Assembly (NCBI RefSeq): GCF_001956215.1 | Contig: NZ_MRTQ01000034.1 | Location: 1-42,057, forward strand | Source: Paenibacillus sp. FSL R5-0490 | GTDB taxonomy: Bacteria; Bacillota; Bacilli; Bacillales; Cytobacillaceae | DNA length: 42,057 nt | Direction: 5' to 3' | Part shown: piece after piece, positions 34,527-42,057 of the stretch | Layout: each line of letters opens with the position of its first letter | Numbering within the stretch: position 1 is the stretch's first letter | Program-made: the position numbers and the translations under genes | The notes under the pieces: generated by a model | Database searches by the model: none | What the model was told of the DNA's origin: nothing | The model's input: the letters and a program-made list of their open reading frames with translations, nothing else

Positions 34527-35408
34527 ATGGCGGAAAAAAAGATTATTCTTGATGGAATTGTTGTGGCAAAACATGTGAAAGACCAATTAAAGAATCGAAT
34601 TGAAGAATTAAAGGTAAAGGGTGTTGAGCCTTGTTTAGCTACTATTTTAGTGGGAGATGATCCTTCGTCTGAAACGTATGTAAGAATGAAGGGAAATGCA
34701 TGTGAAAAACTGGGGATCTTATCAAAACGTATCCATATGCCAAAGGATACAACAACAGTAGAACTGCTGGAGAAAATTGCAGAACTGAATGATGATCTTT
34801 CTGTACATGGAATCCTTCTTCAGCATCCCGTACCTGGACATATAGATGAACGCAAAGCTTTTGAAGCCATTGCAATTGAAAAAGACGTTGATGGTGTTAC
34901 AAGCCTCGGATATGGTCAAACTGCTTTCGGCTATGGTGAATATCCTTCCTGTACACCTGCAGCTATTTTGGAAATTATGGATTTTTATAAATTGAATGCT
35001 GAAGGTATGCATGCTGTTGTCATCGGCAGAAGCCCAATCCTTGGCAAGCCGGTTTCTGCCCTTTTACTCAATCGAAATGCAACGGTCACAACCTGCCATT
35101 CATATACCCAAGATCTGCCCCGAATTGTAAAGCAGGCTGATATTGTAGTTGCAGCTGTAGGAAAACCTAACTTTGTTAAGGGTGAATGGATTAAAGAAGG
35201 GGCTATTGTTCTTGATGCCGGATATAATGAAGGAAATATTGGAGATGCAGAGTATGGCAGCTGTTTCGAAAAAGCGTTTGCTATTACACCTGTACCTGGT
35301 GGAGTAGGACCTGTTACGATTTCCATGCTTTTGAAACATACAGTTCTGGCTACGGAAAAGACGCTAACTAATAAGAAAATCATAAATAGTCAATTTATCC
35401 CTAATTAA
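34527..35408 (+). CDS. folD: Methylenetetrahydrofolate dehydrogenase / cyclohydrolase
   Basis: The 293-residue bifunctional enzyme has E-T-Y-V-R-M-K (about 50-56) with the catalytic Lys, Q-H-P-V-P (about 97-101), V-I-G-R-S-P-I-L-G-K-P (about 167-177) for NADP binding, and P-V-P-G-G-V-G-P-V-T near 262. It interconverts methylene-, methenyl- and 10-formyl-tetrahydrofolate. ATG 34527 follows AGGAGGA by 6 nt; the longer open frame begins inside the riboswitch region and is not used. A further inverted repeat GGAAAAGC/GCTTTTCC (34478-34510) sits just before the ribosome binding site. Confidence 0.96.
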   Translation: MAEKKIILDGIVVAKHVKDQLKNRIEELKVKGVEPCLATILVGDDPSSETYVRMKGNACEKLGILSKRIHMPKDTTTVELLEKIAELNDDLSVHGILLQHPVPGHIDERKAFEAIAIEKDVDGVTSLGYGQTAFGYGEYPSCTPAAILEIMDFYKLNAEGMHAVVIGRSPILGKPVSALLLNRNATVTTCHSYTQDLPRIVKQADIVVAAVGKPNFVKGEWIKEGAIVLDAGYNEGNIGDAEYGSCFEKAFAITPVPGGVGPVTISMLLKHTVLATEKTLTNKKIINSQFIPN

Positions 35409-35481
35409 AAATTGACCTCCAAAAGGATTGACTTATAGATGGGTGTCGTTTATTATTAAGTTAACGCTGTAAAGTTCGTAA

Positions 35482-35563
35482 TATACTTTTTGGATAAGTA
35501 GACGTAGCTGCAAAGAAATGTAGGCGATCGTTCATCCTCATTTCTGGCAGCTGCGGCTTTTTT
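35482..35563 (+). promoter_or_regulatory. Promoter -10 and terminator-like hairpin leader ahead of csp
   Basis: TATACT (35482-35487) precedes a hairpin with GTAGCTGC (35504-35511) pairing to GCAGCTGC (35547-35554) and GAAATG to CATTTC, closed by an 18-nt loop and followed by six T. It ends 58 nt before the csp start, so it is either a short independent RNA or a conditional terminator in the csp leader, which in other species responds to temperature. Confidence 0.6.
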
Positions 35564-35621
35564 ATGTTTAAGTTTATATGGTACATTATAGTGAAAAACA
35601 ACTTATTGGGAGGCAACACAA

Positions 35622-35822
35622 ATGAACACAGGTAAAGTTAAATGGTTTAATGCAGAAAAAGGTTTCGGATTCATCGAATCTTCAGAAGGTCAAGATGTAT
35701 TCGTACACTTCTCTGCTATCCAAACTGAAGGTTTCAAAACTTTAGAAGAAGGTCAAGACGTTAATTTCGAAATCGTTGAAGGTAACCGTGGACCTCAAGC
35801 TGCTAACGTAACAAAAGCATAA
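35622..35822 (+). CDS. Cold-shock protein (CspA/B family), copy 1
   Basis: The 66-residue single OB-fold protein has both RNA-binding motifs: K-G-F-G-F-I (13-18) and V-F-V-H-F (26-30), with T-G-K-V-K-W-F-N at the start. It binds single-stranded nucleic acid and acts as an RNA chaperone. It has a TTGGGAGGC ribosome binding site, a structured leader upstream, and a perfect terminator 13 nt after the stop. A second, diverged copy lies 2 kb on, after a DEAD-box helicase. Confidence 0.96.
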   Translation: MNTGKVKWFNAEKGFGFIESSEGQDVFVHFSAIQTEGFKTLEEGQDVNFEIVEGNRGPQAANVTKA

Positions 35823-35835
35823 TTTTGCTTAAATG

Positions 35836-35869
35836 AGGTGATGCATGTCTAATCATGCATCACCTTTTT
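35836..35869 (+). terminator. Terminator after csp copy 1
   Basis: A perfect 12-bp stem AGGTGATGCATG / CATGCATCACCT encloses a 6-nt loop and is followed by five T. Confidence 0.9.
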
Positions 35870-36118
35870 ATGTTTGCTTATCCACTTTGTAGCCTTCAGC
35901 ATTCCTCAAAACAGATCTTCTGAAACACCTGCTTTTAGGATATGTATTTTTCATTTCACCCAATTAAAATTCTTCACTTACAAAAAGTTTAAAATTATTG
36001 CAAACGGAAATGTAAAAAAGAGATGCAAACTGGAAAGCCTAGTAAAGTGTCATTGTCTTTATACAAAAAAGTCTTTCAGAACCTAATAACATATATAATT
36101 CAAGGAGGAACACATATT

Positions 36119-37573
36119 TTGACAACTTTTTCAGATTTTGGATTAAGTAATGAAATAGTAAAAGCTCTTTCCAATATGGGCTTCGAGGAACCAACACCAA
36201 TTCAGGCACAGGCGATTCCAATCGGAATGCAGGGGAAGGATATGATTGGCCAGGCGCAGACTGGAACAGGAAAAACTACTGCTTTCGGTGTACCGCTTTT
36301 AGAGCAGATTGATTTAAATGAAGGTATTCAAGGTCTTGTCCTTGCGCCAACACGGGAGCTTGCTGTACAGGTGGCAGAAGAATTAAACCGGATAGGACAG
36401 GTAAAAGGAGTCCGGACGCTTCCTGTTTACGGCGGTCAGGATATTAACCGCCAAATCCGTGCGCTTAAAAAACACCCTCATATCATTGCTGCTACACCAG
36501 GCAGATTAATTGATCATATTGAAAGAAAAACAATCCGCTTAAGCAATATCAAGATGGTTGTATTGGATGAAGCGGATGAAATGCTCAATATGGGATTCAT
36601 CGAGGATATCGAAAGAATCCTGAGTGAAATTAAAGGTGAGCGCCAAACCCTTCTTTTCTCGGCAACAATGCCAAGAAGAATTCAGTCACTTGCTGAAAAA
36701 TTCATGCAGGAGCCTGAAATGGTAAAAGTGAAAGCAAAAGAAATGACTGTTAAAAATATTGAACAGTATTATATGGAAGTGCATGAAAAACAAAAATTTG
36801 ATGTGCTTTGCAATCTTCTGGATATTCAATCACCTGAGCTGGCGATTGTATTTGGCAGAACGAAAAAGCGTGTAGATGAAGTGGTGGAAGGACTCATTAA
36901 GAGAGGATATTCGGCTGAAGGAATTCATGGCGATATTCCACAGGCGAAAAGAGATCAGGTAATCCGCCGATTTAAAGAACAGACAATTGATATCATGGTT
37001 GCCACTGACGTTGCTGCCCGTGGCCTTGATATTTCAGGCGTCTCCCATGTTTATAACTTCGATATCCCGCAGGATCCTGAAAGCTATGTTCACCGGATTG
37101 GACGTACAGGCCGTGCTGGAAACAAGGGGCTTGCGATTACATTCGTTTCTCCAAGAGAAATTGACCACCTGAAAATAATTGAAAATGTTACAAAGAGCAA
37201 AATGGCGAAAAAGCCAGTTCCTTCCTTTAAGGATGTTGTTGCAGGCAATCAGCAGGCGACAATTAATAAACTTATGGAAGTTATTGAAAAAGAAGAACAC
37301 GCAGACTTCAAGAGAGTGGCGGAAAATCTTCTTGAAGATACAGATTCTGTTACTTTGCTTGCTGCAGCCTTTAAATTGCTGACTAAAGGTCCTGATGTCA
37401 CACCGGTTAAATTAACTGCGGTTGAACCTGTCCGTGCCAGAAAACCAAAAGGTGATCGCGGAGGAAGAAGATTCAGCGACAGATCCAGAGGCGGCGGACG
37501 CGATAGAAGAGATTTTAAAGGCGGTCGCGACAGACGCAGCAGTAAGCCACGCAGCAATAGCAATAAGGGATAA
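36119..37573 (+). CDS. cshA: DEAD-box RNA helicase, CshA-like
   Basis: The 484-residue protein has the full motif set: F-x-x-P-T-P-I-Q (Q motif), A-Q-T-G-T-G-K-T (motif I), P-T-R-E-L-A, D-E-A-D ([10 protein letters not shown]), S-A-T, and [10 protein letters not shown]. After the second RecA domain come a dimer-like region and a C-terminal R-G-G/R-S-rich basic tail. CshA remodels RNA in cold adaptation, ribosome assembly and the degradosome. TTG 36119 is chosen because AAGGAGGA lies 9 nt upstream and the product then starts [10 protein letters not shown] as in CshA. Flanked by two csp genes. Confidence 0.93.
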   Translation: MTTFSDFGLSNEIVKALSNMGFEEPTPIQAQAIPIGMQGKDMIGQAQTGTGKTTAFGVPLLEQIDLNEGIQGLVLAPTRELAVQVAEELNRIGQVKGVRTLPVYGGQDINRQIRALKKHPHIIAATPGRLIDHIERKTIRLSNIKMVVLDEADEMLNMGFIEDIERILSEIKGERQTLLFSATMPRRIQSLAEKFMQEPEMVKVKAKEMTVKNIEQYYMEVHEKQKFDVLCNLLDIQSPELAIVFGRTKKRVDEVVEGLIKRGYSAEGIHGDIPQAKRDQVIRRFKEQTIDIMVATDVAARGLDISGVSHVYNFDIPQDPESYVHRIGRTGRAGNKGLAITFVSPREIDHLKIIENVTKSKMAKKPVPSFKDVVAGNQQATINKLMEVIEKEEHADFKRVAENLLEDTDSVTLLAAAFKLLTKGPDVTPVKLTAVEPVRARKPKGDRGGRRFSDRSRGGGRDRRDFKGGRDRRSSKPRSNSNKG

Positions 37574-37711
37574 TGCGGCTGAATAGCGGAAAAAAAGATT
37601 TTTTTTACTGCTTTTTGAATATTTTATTATAAAAACTGAAGATTTTACCCATATTAGTAAATGCAGGGTAATAATCACTCTGTGAGTTATTGATATTAGG
37701 AGGAAATTTAC

Positions 37712-37912
37712 ATGGCAACAGGTAAAGTAAAATGGTTTAACTCAGAAAAAGGTTTTGGTTTTATCGAAGTTGAAGGCGGAGAAGATGTATTTGTTCATTA
37801 CTCTGCAATCCAGACAGAAGGTTTCAAAACCCTTGATGAAGGCCAGGAAGTTAACTTTGACATAGAGCAGGGCCAGCGTGGACCGCAAGCTGTAAATGTA
37901 ACAAAGTTATAA
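37712..37912 (+). CDS. Cold-shock protein (CspA/B family), copy 2
   Basis: The 66-residue OB-fold protein keeps K-G-F-G-F-I and V-F-V-H-Y (Tyr in place of Phe in RNP2) and T-G-K-V-K-W-F-N. It differs from copy 1 at several surface positions (E-V-E-G-G-E for [14 protein letters not shown] for N-F-E-I-V-E-G-N). The ribosome binding site AGGAGG lies 8 nt from ATG. It follows the helicase by 138 bp and ends at a clear terminator. Confidence 0.96.
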   Translation: MATGKVKWFNSEKGFGFIEVEGGEDVFVHYSAIQTEGFKTLDEGQEVNFDIEQGQRGPQAVNVTKL

Positions 37913-37920
37913 TGATTGAA

Positions 37921-37951
37921 AAGAGAGTCCCTAGATGGGGGCTCTCTTTTC
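37921..37951 (+). terminator. Terminator after csp copy 2
   Basis: AAGAGAGTCCC pairs with GGGGCTCTCTT (one G-U) and is followed by TTC. Confidence 0.82.
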
Positions 37952-37995
37952 ATTTTGGGGTAAATAAGGTACAACAGTAAGAGAAAGGGATGATA

Positions 37996-38496
37996 GTGAT
38001 TAGAATCCTCATTTTATCCGATACCCATATGCCAAAGAAATCAAAACAGCTGCCAGGAGTATTGCTGAATGAAATGAACGGCTGTGACTTAATTATTCAT
38101 GCAGGGGATTGGCAGAGCATCGAACTTTATGAGAAATTACTGAAACACGCGCCGGTTGAGGGGGTATATGGAAATACTGACAATGATGAACTGCGCGCTA
38201 TTTTGAAGGAAAAAATTCTGCTTGAAAAAAAGGGTTTTAAAATAGGTGTTGTCCATGGTCATGGAAAGGGGAAAACAACTGAAAAAAGAAGTATTGAGGC
38301 TTTCAATGATGAAGAAGTTGATGCTATTATTTTCGGGCATTCGCATATCCCGGTCAAGAAATGTCATAATGGGATTATTCTCTTTAACCCCGGGTCTCCA
38401 ACGGACAAGCGCAGGCAGCCGAACTATTCGTTCGGCATCCTGGAAATTACAGATGAGTTAATATTCAATCATGTTTTTTTCGATTCAAAGGAATAA
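37996..38496 (+). CDS. YfcE/MJ0936-type metallophosphoesterase
   Basis: The 166-residue protein has the calcineurin-like metal motifs in order: S-D-T-H (8-11), H-A-G-D-W (about 36-40), G-N-T-D-N (about 58-62), V-H-G-H-G (about 86-90), F-G-H-S-H (about 114-118) and N-P-G-S. Members such as B. subtilis YsnB and E. coli YfcE hydrolyse phosphodiesters with Mn2+; the cell substrate is unknown. GTG 37996 gives proper spacing to AAAGGG; ATG 37990 touches that site but is also in frame. It converges with the tandem-GNAT gene. Confidence 0.88.
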   Translation: MIRILILSDTHMPKKSKQLPGVLLNEMNGCDLIIHAGDWQSIELYEKLLKHAPVEGVYGNTDNDELRAILKEKILLEKKGFKIGVVHGHGKGKTTEKRSIEAFNDEEVDAIIFGHSHIPVKKCHNGIILFNPGSPTDKRRQPNYSFGILEITDELIFNHVFFDSKE

Positions 38497-38503
38497 ATCC
38501 TCA

Positions 38504-39349
38504 TTAAATCTTAAGTGCAGCAAGGTCAATTTCATAATAATCCTGTGTGCCGTATGGTTCGAAGCCGCATGATTTGTATAATGAGAGAGCATGGTCATTT
38601 TCTGCAGCGACTTCAAGATGCACCCAGCTGATTCCCTTGCTGTGCTGATGGTTAACAGCATTAGTAAGGGCACTCCTGCCGATTCCTTTTCCCTGGAATA
38701 GAGGATCGACAGCAAAGCCGTAAATCCAGGCAGCATCTTCTTCTATTTGAATCCTGATTTTGCCGGACTTTACACCTTTATATTCAATTATTAATGTCTT
38801 TTCATTTTCGCTGCCCAAGATATTATTATTAAACGCCTCTGCCTCTTCTTTTGGAACATCGAAGCATACTATATCCAGATGATTAATGAAATTCAGGTCA
38901 CTGCTCACTGCTTTCCTCATAGTGACTTCCTGGTTTATGGATCCGATCTCCGCGCTTTTATGGCGTTTCATTTGATACTCGGAGAAAGAATAGTTGCAAG
39001 TTAATGACTTTATAAAACCTTTCGCGGATTCAGAAGAGGCTGGTGTATTAATAAGCAATTTGCTTGCCTGGGTCAATTGTTTTACCGCTTCATTGAACAA
39101 ACTGCAGAAGATGCCCTTGCGTCTATGATCCGGATGGACCATTCCGCATAATTCCACCGGGCCTCCGAAACTATAAAGAGCAAGGTACCCCAATAATTTT
39201 CCGCCTTTATCATAATGGAAAAAATCATGTTTCTCATCTGCAGGTCTTGATTTCAATGTATCCCAATTCAATTTTAATTTGATATTCTCTGTCTCTTCGC
39301 ATATTTGCTGGAGAGATCGAATATCGTCTAATTGTTTTTTTGTCAGCAA
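38504..39349 (-). CDS. Tandem GNAT acetyltransferase
   Basis: The 281-residue protein has two GNAT repeats. The first (~1-130) has V-H-P-D-H-R-R-K-G-I-F (71-81), a full acetyl-CoA loop. The second (~140-278) has V-D-P-L-F-Q-G-K-G-I-G-R-S-A-L (about 216-230) and A-L-S-L-Y-K-S-C-G-F near 257. Two-domain GNAT proteins act on antibiotics, polyamines or mycothiol-like thiols; the substrate is not predictable. The start is TTG at 39349 with GGAGG 8 nt upstream. It ends 8 bp from the phosphoesterase stop. Confidence 0.86.
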   Translation of the reverse strand: MLTKKQLDDIRSLQQICEETENIKLKLNWDTLKSRPADEKHDFFHYDKGGKLLGYLALYSFGGPVELCGMVHPDHRRKGIFCSLFNEAVKQLTQASKLLINTPASSESAKGFIKSLTCNYSFSEYQMKRHKSAEIGSINQEVTMRKAVSSDLNFINHLDIVCFDVPKEEAEAFNNNILGSENEKTLIIEYKGVKSGKIRIQIEEDAAWIYGFAVDPLFQGKGIGRSALTNAVNHQHSKGISWVHLEVAAENDHALSLYKSCGFEPYGTQDYYEIDLAALKI

Positions 39350-39505
39350 TCAGGCGGCCTCCTGTATAAAAAATGGATAAACCAATAATATAAGAAAATG
39401 GATTAAACGAATAGTCCTAAAATTGAAAACATACGAATGCTGATTGAATTTATATTAATAAATATAGCAATATGTTAGGATTGTATGGATTAAGGGGGAG
39501 ATTGA

Positions 39506-39898
39506 ATGGAAAATTTCACAGTAAAGTTCCATAAGGAAGACAATATACAGCAGATGGTTGTTCAGAAGCTGAATGAAAATGACTTTGAGCAATATACAGA
39601 AGGCGGAACAAGGCATTTATTTGAATTGAACTCAAATGTTGGCTATTTTATATTTTTTGATGCTCTCGATAAGGACGGCAAAGAATCTTATATGGTTCTC
39701 CAATATGAAGGGGAATCGGAAGAGCCCAGTGCATGCTTTGCTTTTGAATTAAAAGATTTTTATCAATTCACTGCTCTTTATCTGAATGACCTTGATTTTA
39801 ATGAAGGAAATGATGTGGACAGGGAAGAGGCATATACACCTATACAGCATTTAGCGCATTTAATGTATCACATTATTGAAGAGGGAAAGGGAATTTAA
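39506..39898 (+). CDS. Conserved hypothetical cytosolic protein
   Basis: The 130-residue acidic protein has no membrane segment and reads as a mixed alpha/beta domain (F-T-V-K-F-H-K-E-D-N start; G-Y-F-I-F-F-D-A-L-D-K-D-G-K strand-turn; C-terminal helix H-L-A-H-L-M-Y-H-I-I-E-E). The family seems familiar from Bacillus genomes as an uncharacterised cytosolic protein, but I cannot assign a function. The ribosome binding site GGGGGAG precedes ATG. It ends at a bidirectional terminator facing the DUF6509-like gene. Confidence 0.75.
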   Translation: MENFTVKFHKEDNIQQMVVQKLNENDFEQYTEGGTRHLFELNSNVGYFIFFDALDKDGKESYMVLQYEGESEEPSACFAFELKDFYQFTALYLNDLDFNEGNDVDREEAYTPIQHLAHLMYHIIEEGKGI

Positions 39899-39907
39899 AT
39901 AAAGTAA

Positions 39908-39932
39908 AAGAGCAGGGGAAACCTGCTCTTAT
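39908..39932. terminator. Terminator between two convergent small genes
   Basis: A 9-bp stem AAGAGCAGG / CCTGCTCTT encloses GGAAA; A- and T-rich flanks allow use on both strands. Confidence 0.8.
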
Positions 39933-40222
39933 TCTTCTGCCTGGGAAAGGTTGTCCCGGCAGAAAACTGAAACTGTTTTCTCTTCATCTTCATCTAAAGC
40001 GAAATCCAAAACCGTTCCAGAAGCTCCTTCAACAAAATGATAATTAAGAATCCTCTCGTCTTCTCCATTTTTAAAATAAAGCACTCTTAGCTTAATGCCA
40101 TTTTCTGAATATAATTCATCTTCTTCATCCACATCAATATCTAAAAAGAATTCGTAGCGGTCACCTGTTAAAATGCCAGTAGGATCCTGTATGTACTCAA
40201 CAGTATAACTTGTAATGTTCAT
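39929..40222 (-). CDS. Small acidic hypothetical protein (DUF6509-like)
   Basis: The 97-residue acidic protein starts M-N-I-T-S-Y-T-V-E-Y-I-Q-D-P-T-G-I-L-T-G-D-R-Y-E-F, which I associate with DUF6509, and ends with a run of Asp/Glu (D-E-D-E-E-K) and C-R-D-N-L. Function unknown. ATG at 40222-40220 is chosen because AAAGGGTGA lies 5 nt upstream; the open frame extends 31 codons further but without a ribosome site. Confidence 0.75.
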   Translation of the reverse strand: MNITSYTVEYIQDPTGILTGDRYEFFLDIDVDEEDELYSENGIKLRVLYFKNGEDERILNYHFVEGASGTVLDFALDEDEEKTVSVFCRDNLSQAEE

Positions 40223-40342
40223 GGACTTCACCCTTTCTATCGCTGCTGTACAAGTCATTATACACTTTTCCCGGATTGGGTTAATAGTATTTATCGATTT
40301 TTTGAAGATTTTCAATGATTACAGCTGCAGGTTTAGAACTTT

Positions 40343-40371
40343 TTGACAGAAGCTTTTAAATATGTTATACT
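40343..40371 (+). promoter_or_regulatory. Strong sigma-A promoter of ydjO
   Basis: TTGACA (40343-40348), 17-bp spacer, TATACT (40366-40371). The start near 40378 gives a 120-nt leader before ydjO. Confidence 0.85.
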
Positions 40372-40405
40372 AAATTTAGTTAAAAGAATATAATATTGCC
40401 CATAA

Positions 40406-40462
40406 CACTTGTTATATAGAGCCAGTGGTTCGTCACTTTATATAGCAAGTGATTTTTATTTT
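40406..40462 (+). promoter_or_regulatory. Terminator-like hairpin in the ydjO leader
   Basis: CACTTG-T-TATATA (40406-40418) pairs with TATATA-G-CAAGTG (40439-40451) as a continuous 13-bp helix; the interior AGTG/CACT makes a second helix over GTTCGT. ATTTTTATTTT follows. It lies 36 nt before the ydjO start and 35 nt before its ribosome site, the arrangement of a conditional terminator or cold-responsive leader. Confidence 0.7.
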
Positions 40463-40497
40463 GGGTAAGGGTCTTACTCTTTGGGAGGTGCCGTTAA

Positions 40498-40707
40498 ATG
40501 GCGATGGGATTTGGCAGAAAAAACATGGAAGAAATCAAGGTTGAAGAAGTGAAAATTTGGGAGTGTACATCTGAGGCCTGCAATTGCTGGATAAGGGACA
40601 ATTTCAAAAGCAGCCAGGTACCTCTTTGTCCGATTTGCAAAAGTGAAATGAAAGAAACGACTAAAGAATTGCAAGTCGTTAACAATAACAGCATATTTTC
40701 TAAATAA
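40498..40707 (+). CDS. ydjO: Cold-inducible protein YdjO
   Basis: The 69-residue protein is the length of B. subtilis YdjO and has its plan: V-K-I-W-E-C-T-S-E-A-C-N-C-W-I-R-D-N-F (about 18-36) and P-L-C-P-I-C-K-S-E-M-K (about 42-52). The two cysteine pairs (C23/C28 region and C44/C47) should bind zinc. YdjO is reported as cold-induced; its molecular role is unknown. The ribosome binding site GGGAGGTG lies 9 nt before ATG, and the leader contains a strong hairpin. Confidence 0.88.
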   Translation: MAMGFGRKNMEEIKVEEVKIWECTSEACNCWIRDNFKSSQVPLCPICKSEMKETTKELQVVNNNSIFSK

Positions 40708-40713
40708 GTGCAG

Positions 40714-40735
40714 GGGCGATCTTAATCGCCCTTTT
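40714..40735 (+). terminator. Terminator after ydjO
   Basis: GGGCGAT-ctta-ATCGCCC followed by TTTTATTTTT. Confidence 0.88.
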
Positions 40736-40923
40736 ATTTTTGCATAATAAATTATGAGAAAGTCTCGACTAAAATACTTTCTCTGTTTTATATTTGTTCC
40801 GCAGACGGCGCTTGTATTTCGGATATCGCGTTTTTTATGAACAATTTTCTCGTTCCGGGAAGAAGTATATGTTTGTCCGGGATGAACAAAATAATGGAAA
40901 CGAGCTAAACTGGATGTGGAAGA

Positions 40924-41754
40924 ATGTCAAATTTGCTTTGGTTTCTTGGATTAGTGCTCATAAGCATAGGTCTTATTTATATAGCTTATAAAAAAACTGA
41001 CTTTCGTTTTAATCTGGCGGTTTATTTCTTCGCCATGGGACTTTCTTTTTTAATGGAATATATCGTCTTAATTTTATTTGATGCTTACTCCTATTATCCG
41101 AATTTCTTTTCAATCCACTTGTATGATGATGTTTTTGGGTCCAGTATTTCACAGGCATTTTTTATTCCTAGTGTATTGATGGCGATAGCCGCTTTTAGAA
41201 TCCGCTTTAAGTGGATAATTTTGATAATAGCCTGCATTTATGGAATAGAAGAGCTATTTCTTTGGCTTGGCATATATGAACATAACTGGTGGAAATCCTG
41301 GTTTACTCCTGCAATATTGTTTGCGTCTGTATTTGTTATAAAATGGTGGAGGAATAAAGTCGAAGACCCATCTTTTTTCATTCAATTTATAACTGTGTAT
41401 ATGGCTATCACCACAATCTTTCAAGGAATCTCTTTTGGTTTAACGGCTATCGCAGGATCTCATCAATATAAAATCGGCTGGTTTGAGTCTCCTTATAAGG
41501 ACCATGTAGCTTTCAGTGTGCTAATCTGGATTATTTATGCAATGCTGCTGACCGTTGTTATAATAAAATATTATCGATTCAGATGGCTAACTTTATTATT
41601 TTTTGCGGATTTTGCATTTCATATCATTATGGTAAGGATGGACATTTTAGAAATAAGCTCTTATTGGAATCCTATTTTCTTTAGTGTGATACTTATACTA
41701 TTGCTAATGTTAATCAGGAAATTAAATAATTATATGTTCCCGTCATGCAATTAA
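40924..41754 (+). CDS. Multispan membrane protein of unknown function (possibly CBO0543 family)
   Basis: The 276-residue protein has about eight membrane helices with short loops. Aromatic and charged residues cluster at helix ends (Y-S-Y-Y-P-N-F-F, W-L-G-I-Y-E-H-N-W-W, Y-R-F-R-W). The pattern resembles the CBO0543 family of small Firmicute membrane proteins, but this is a loose match. The ribosome binding site is weak (GTGGAAG). A shorter frame at 40794-40991 overlaps its start in another phase and looks like chance. Confidence 0.65.
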   Translation: MSNLLWFLGLVLISIGLIYIAYKKTDFRFNLAVYFFAMGLSFLMEYIVLILFDAYSYYPNFFSIHLYDDVFGSSISQAFFIPSVLMAIAAFRIRFKWIILIIACIYGIEELFLWLGIYEHNWWKSWFTPAILFASVFVIKWWRNKVEDPSFFIQFITVYMAITTIFQGISFGLTAIAGSHQYKIGWFESPYKDHVAFSVLIWIIYAMLLTVVIIKYYRFRWLTLLFFADFAFHIIMVRMDILEISSYWNPIFFSVILILLLMLIRKLNNYMFPSCN

Positions 41755-41907
41755 CTCATGTCATTCATGAGGGCTTTCTGAGAATTAAAGAAAAAGCAAA
41801 TGGAATAATATACCACGAATAATCCGTTGACCTGAAACATAGACAATGCTATTATTTAAGAACAGCTTTCACAAAACATCTTACAAAAAATAAATTTTTA
41901 AAGTTTG

Positions 41908-41936
41908 TTGACACGGAAGACTGTAAATGGTATTAT
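41908..41936 (+). promoter_or_regulatory. rRNA operon promoter
   Basis: Consensus TTGACA (41908-41913), 17-bp spacer and TATTAT (41931-41936), preceded by A/T-rich tracts as in UP elements. It drives the leader that runs to the right edge. Confidence 0.88.
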
Positions 41937-41942
41937 AATAAA

Positions 41943-42057
41943 GTTGCTTTAAGAGATAGCAGCTGAACAGATTGATCTTTGAAAACTGAACGAACAATAC
42001 GTCAACGTTTAAATCATTAGTCTTTTTTGAAAAGACAACTCGAGCTTAATCAACTCT
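41943..42057 (+). other. rRNA leader with boxA-like antitermination site (16S gene lies beyond the edge)
   Basis: TGATCTTTGAAAACTGAA (41973-41990) is the typical leader element found shortly upstream of 16S rRNA in Bacillus and includes the boxA core CTTTGA. TTTTTTGAAAAGACA follows. The window stops before the 16S start (usual A-G-A-G-T-T-T-G-A-T is not reached). The preceding 41755-41907 holds only a small CTCATG/CATGAG hairpin after the membrane-protein stop. Confidence 0.82.

Noticed and set aside
36023..36118. N-terminal extension of the DEAD-box helicase
   Set aside because: No homology to CshA N-termini and no ribosome site; TTG 36119 has a good one.
40794..40991. Small basic protein upstream of the last membrane protein
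   Set aside because: It overlaps the membrane protein in another frame, lacks a ribosome site and has no recognisable features.

Overview
The window reads as a stretch of core chromosome from a Gram-positive, spore-former-type Bacillaceae (Bacillus sensu lato, Cytobacillus/Mesobacillus-like). The pointers are strong AGGAGG-type ribosome binding sites, frequent TTG/GTG starts, low-to-moderate GC, TTGACA/17/TATAAT-type promoters, and many Bacillus-type genes: GlpP-controlled glpFK and glpD, the FMN-riboswitch rib operon, two-domain LigD with Ku, YxlEFG, YuxH and YdjO. The species assignment is inference. I see no transposase, integrase, phage gene or CRISPR array.

Layout, left to right. 1-5.5 kb: start of an unknown minus-strand gene behind a structured leader, a GNAT acetyltransferase, two Hsp20-like genes, an SDR-family protein lacking the usual catalytic Tyr, a MATE exporter, a 52-aa orphan, and a second GNAT gene behind an unusual tRNA-like leader. 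5.5-8.2 kb: an amidohydrolase, then a two-gene uppP-dedA operon (lipid carrier dephosphorylation and probable flipping). 8.4-15.3 kb: DUF4870 protein, WYL regulator, yxlEFG-like ABC module, patatin phospholipase, a possible tubby-like membrane protein, a TlpA/ResA-like thioredoxin, and EcsC. 15.4-20.7 kb: FMN riboswitch with ribD-ribE-ribBA-ribH, then a purine permease. 21-27 kb: EAL-HDOD protein, dapF, divergent ligD and ku (NHEJ), and a PAP2 phosphatase. 27-32 kb: glycerol regulon glpP, glpF-glpK, glpD with a cre site and two GlpP-type leader terminators. 32-35.4 kb: atypical nucleoside hydrolase, small membrane-anchored protein, an RNA-rich intergenic region with no assigned family, then a ZTP riboswitch and folD. 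35.5-40.7 kb: cold-shock neighbourhood (csp, DEAD-box helicase, csp, and further on ydjO), with a phosphodiesterase, a tandem-GNAT protein and small hypotheticals between. 41-42 kb: a membrane protein, then the promoter and boxA leader of an rRNA operon whose 16S gene starts beyond the right edge.

Regulation by RNA is the theme of the window: FMN and ZTP riboswitches, two GlpP antitermination leaders, hairpin leaders in front of a csp gene and ydjO, and three structured regions I cannot assign (left edge, upstream of the 4663-5223 GNAT gene, and 33.8-34.3 kb). A 63-bp hairpin-forming repeat occurs twice, once inside the glpD leader. All calls come from reading the sequence and remembered family motifs; no database search was run.
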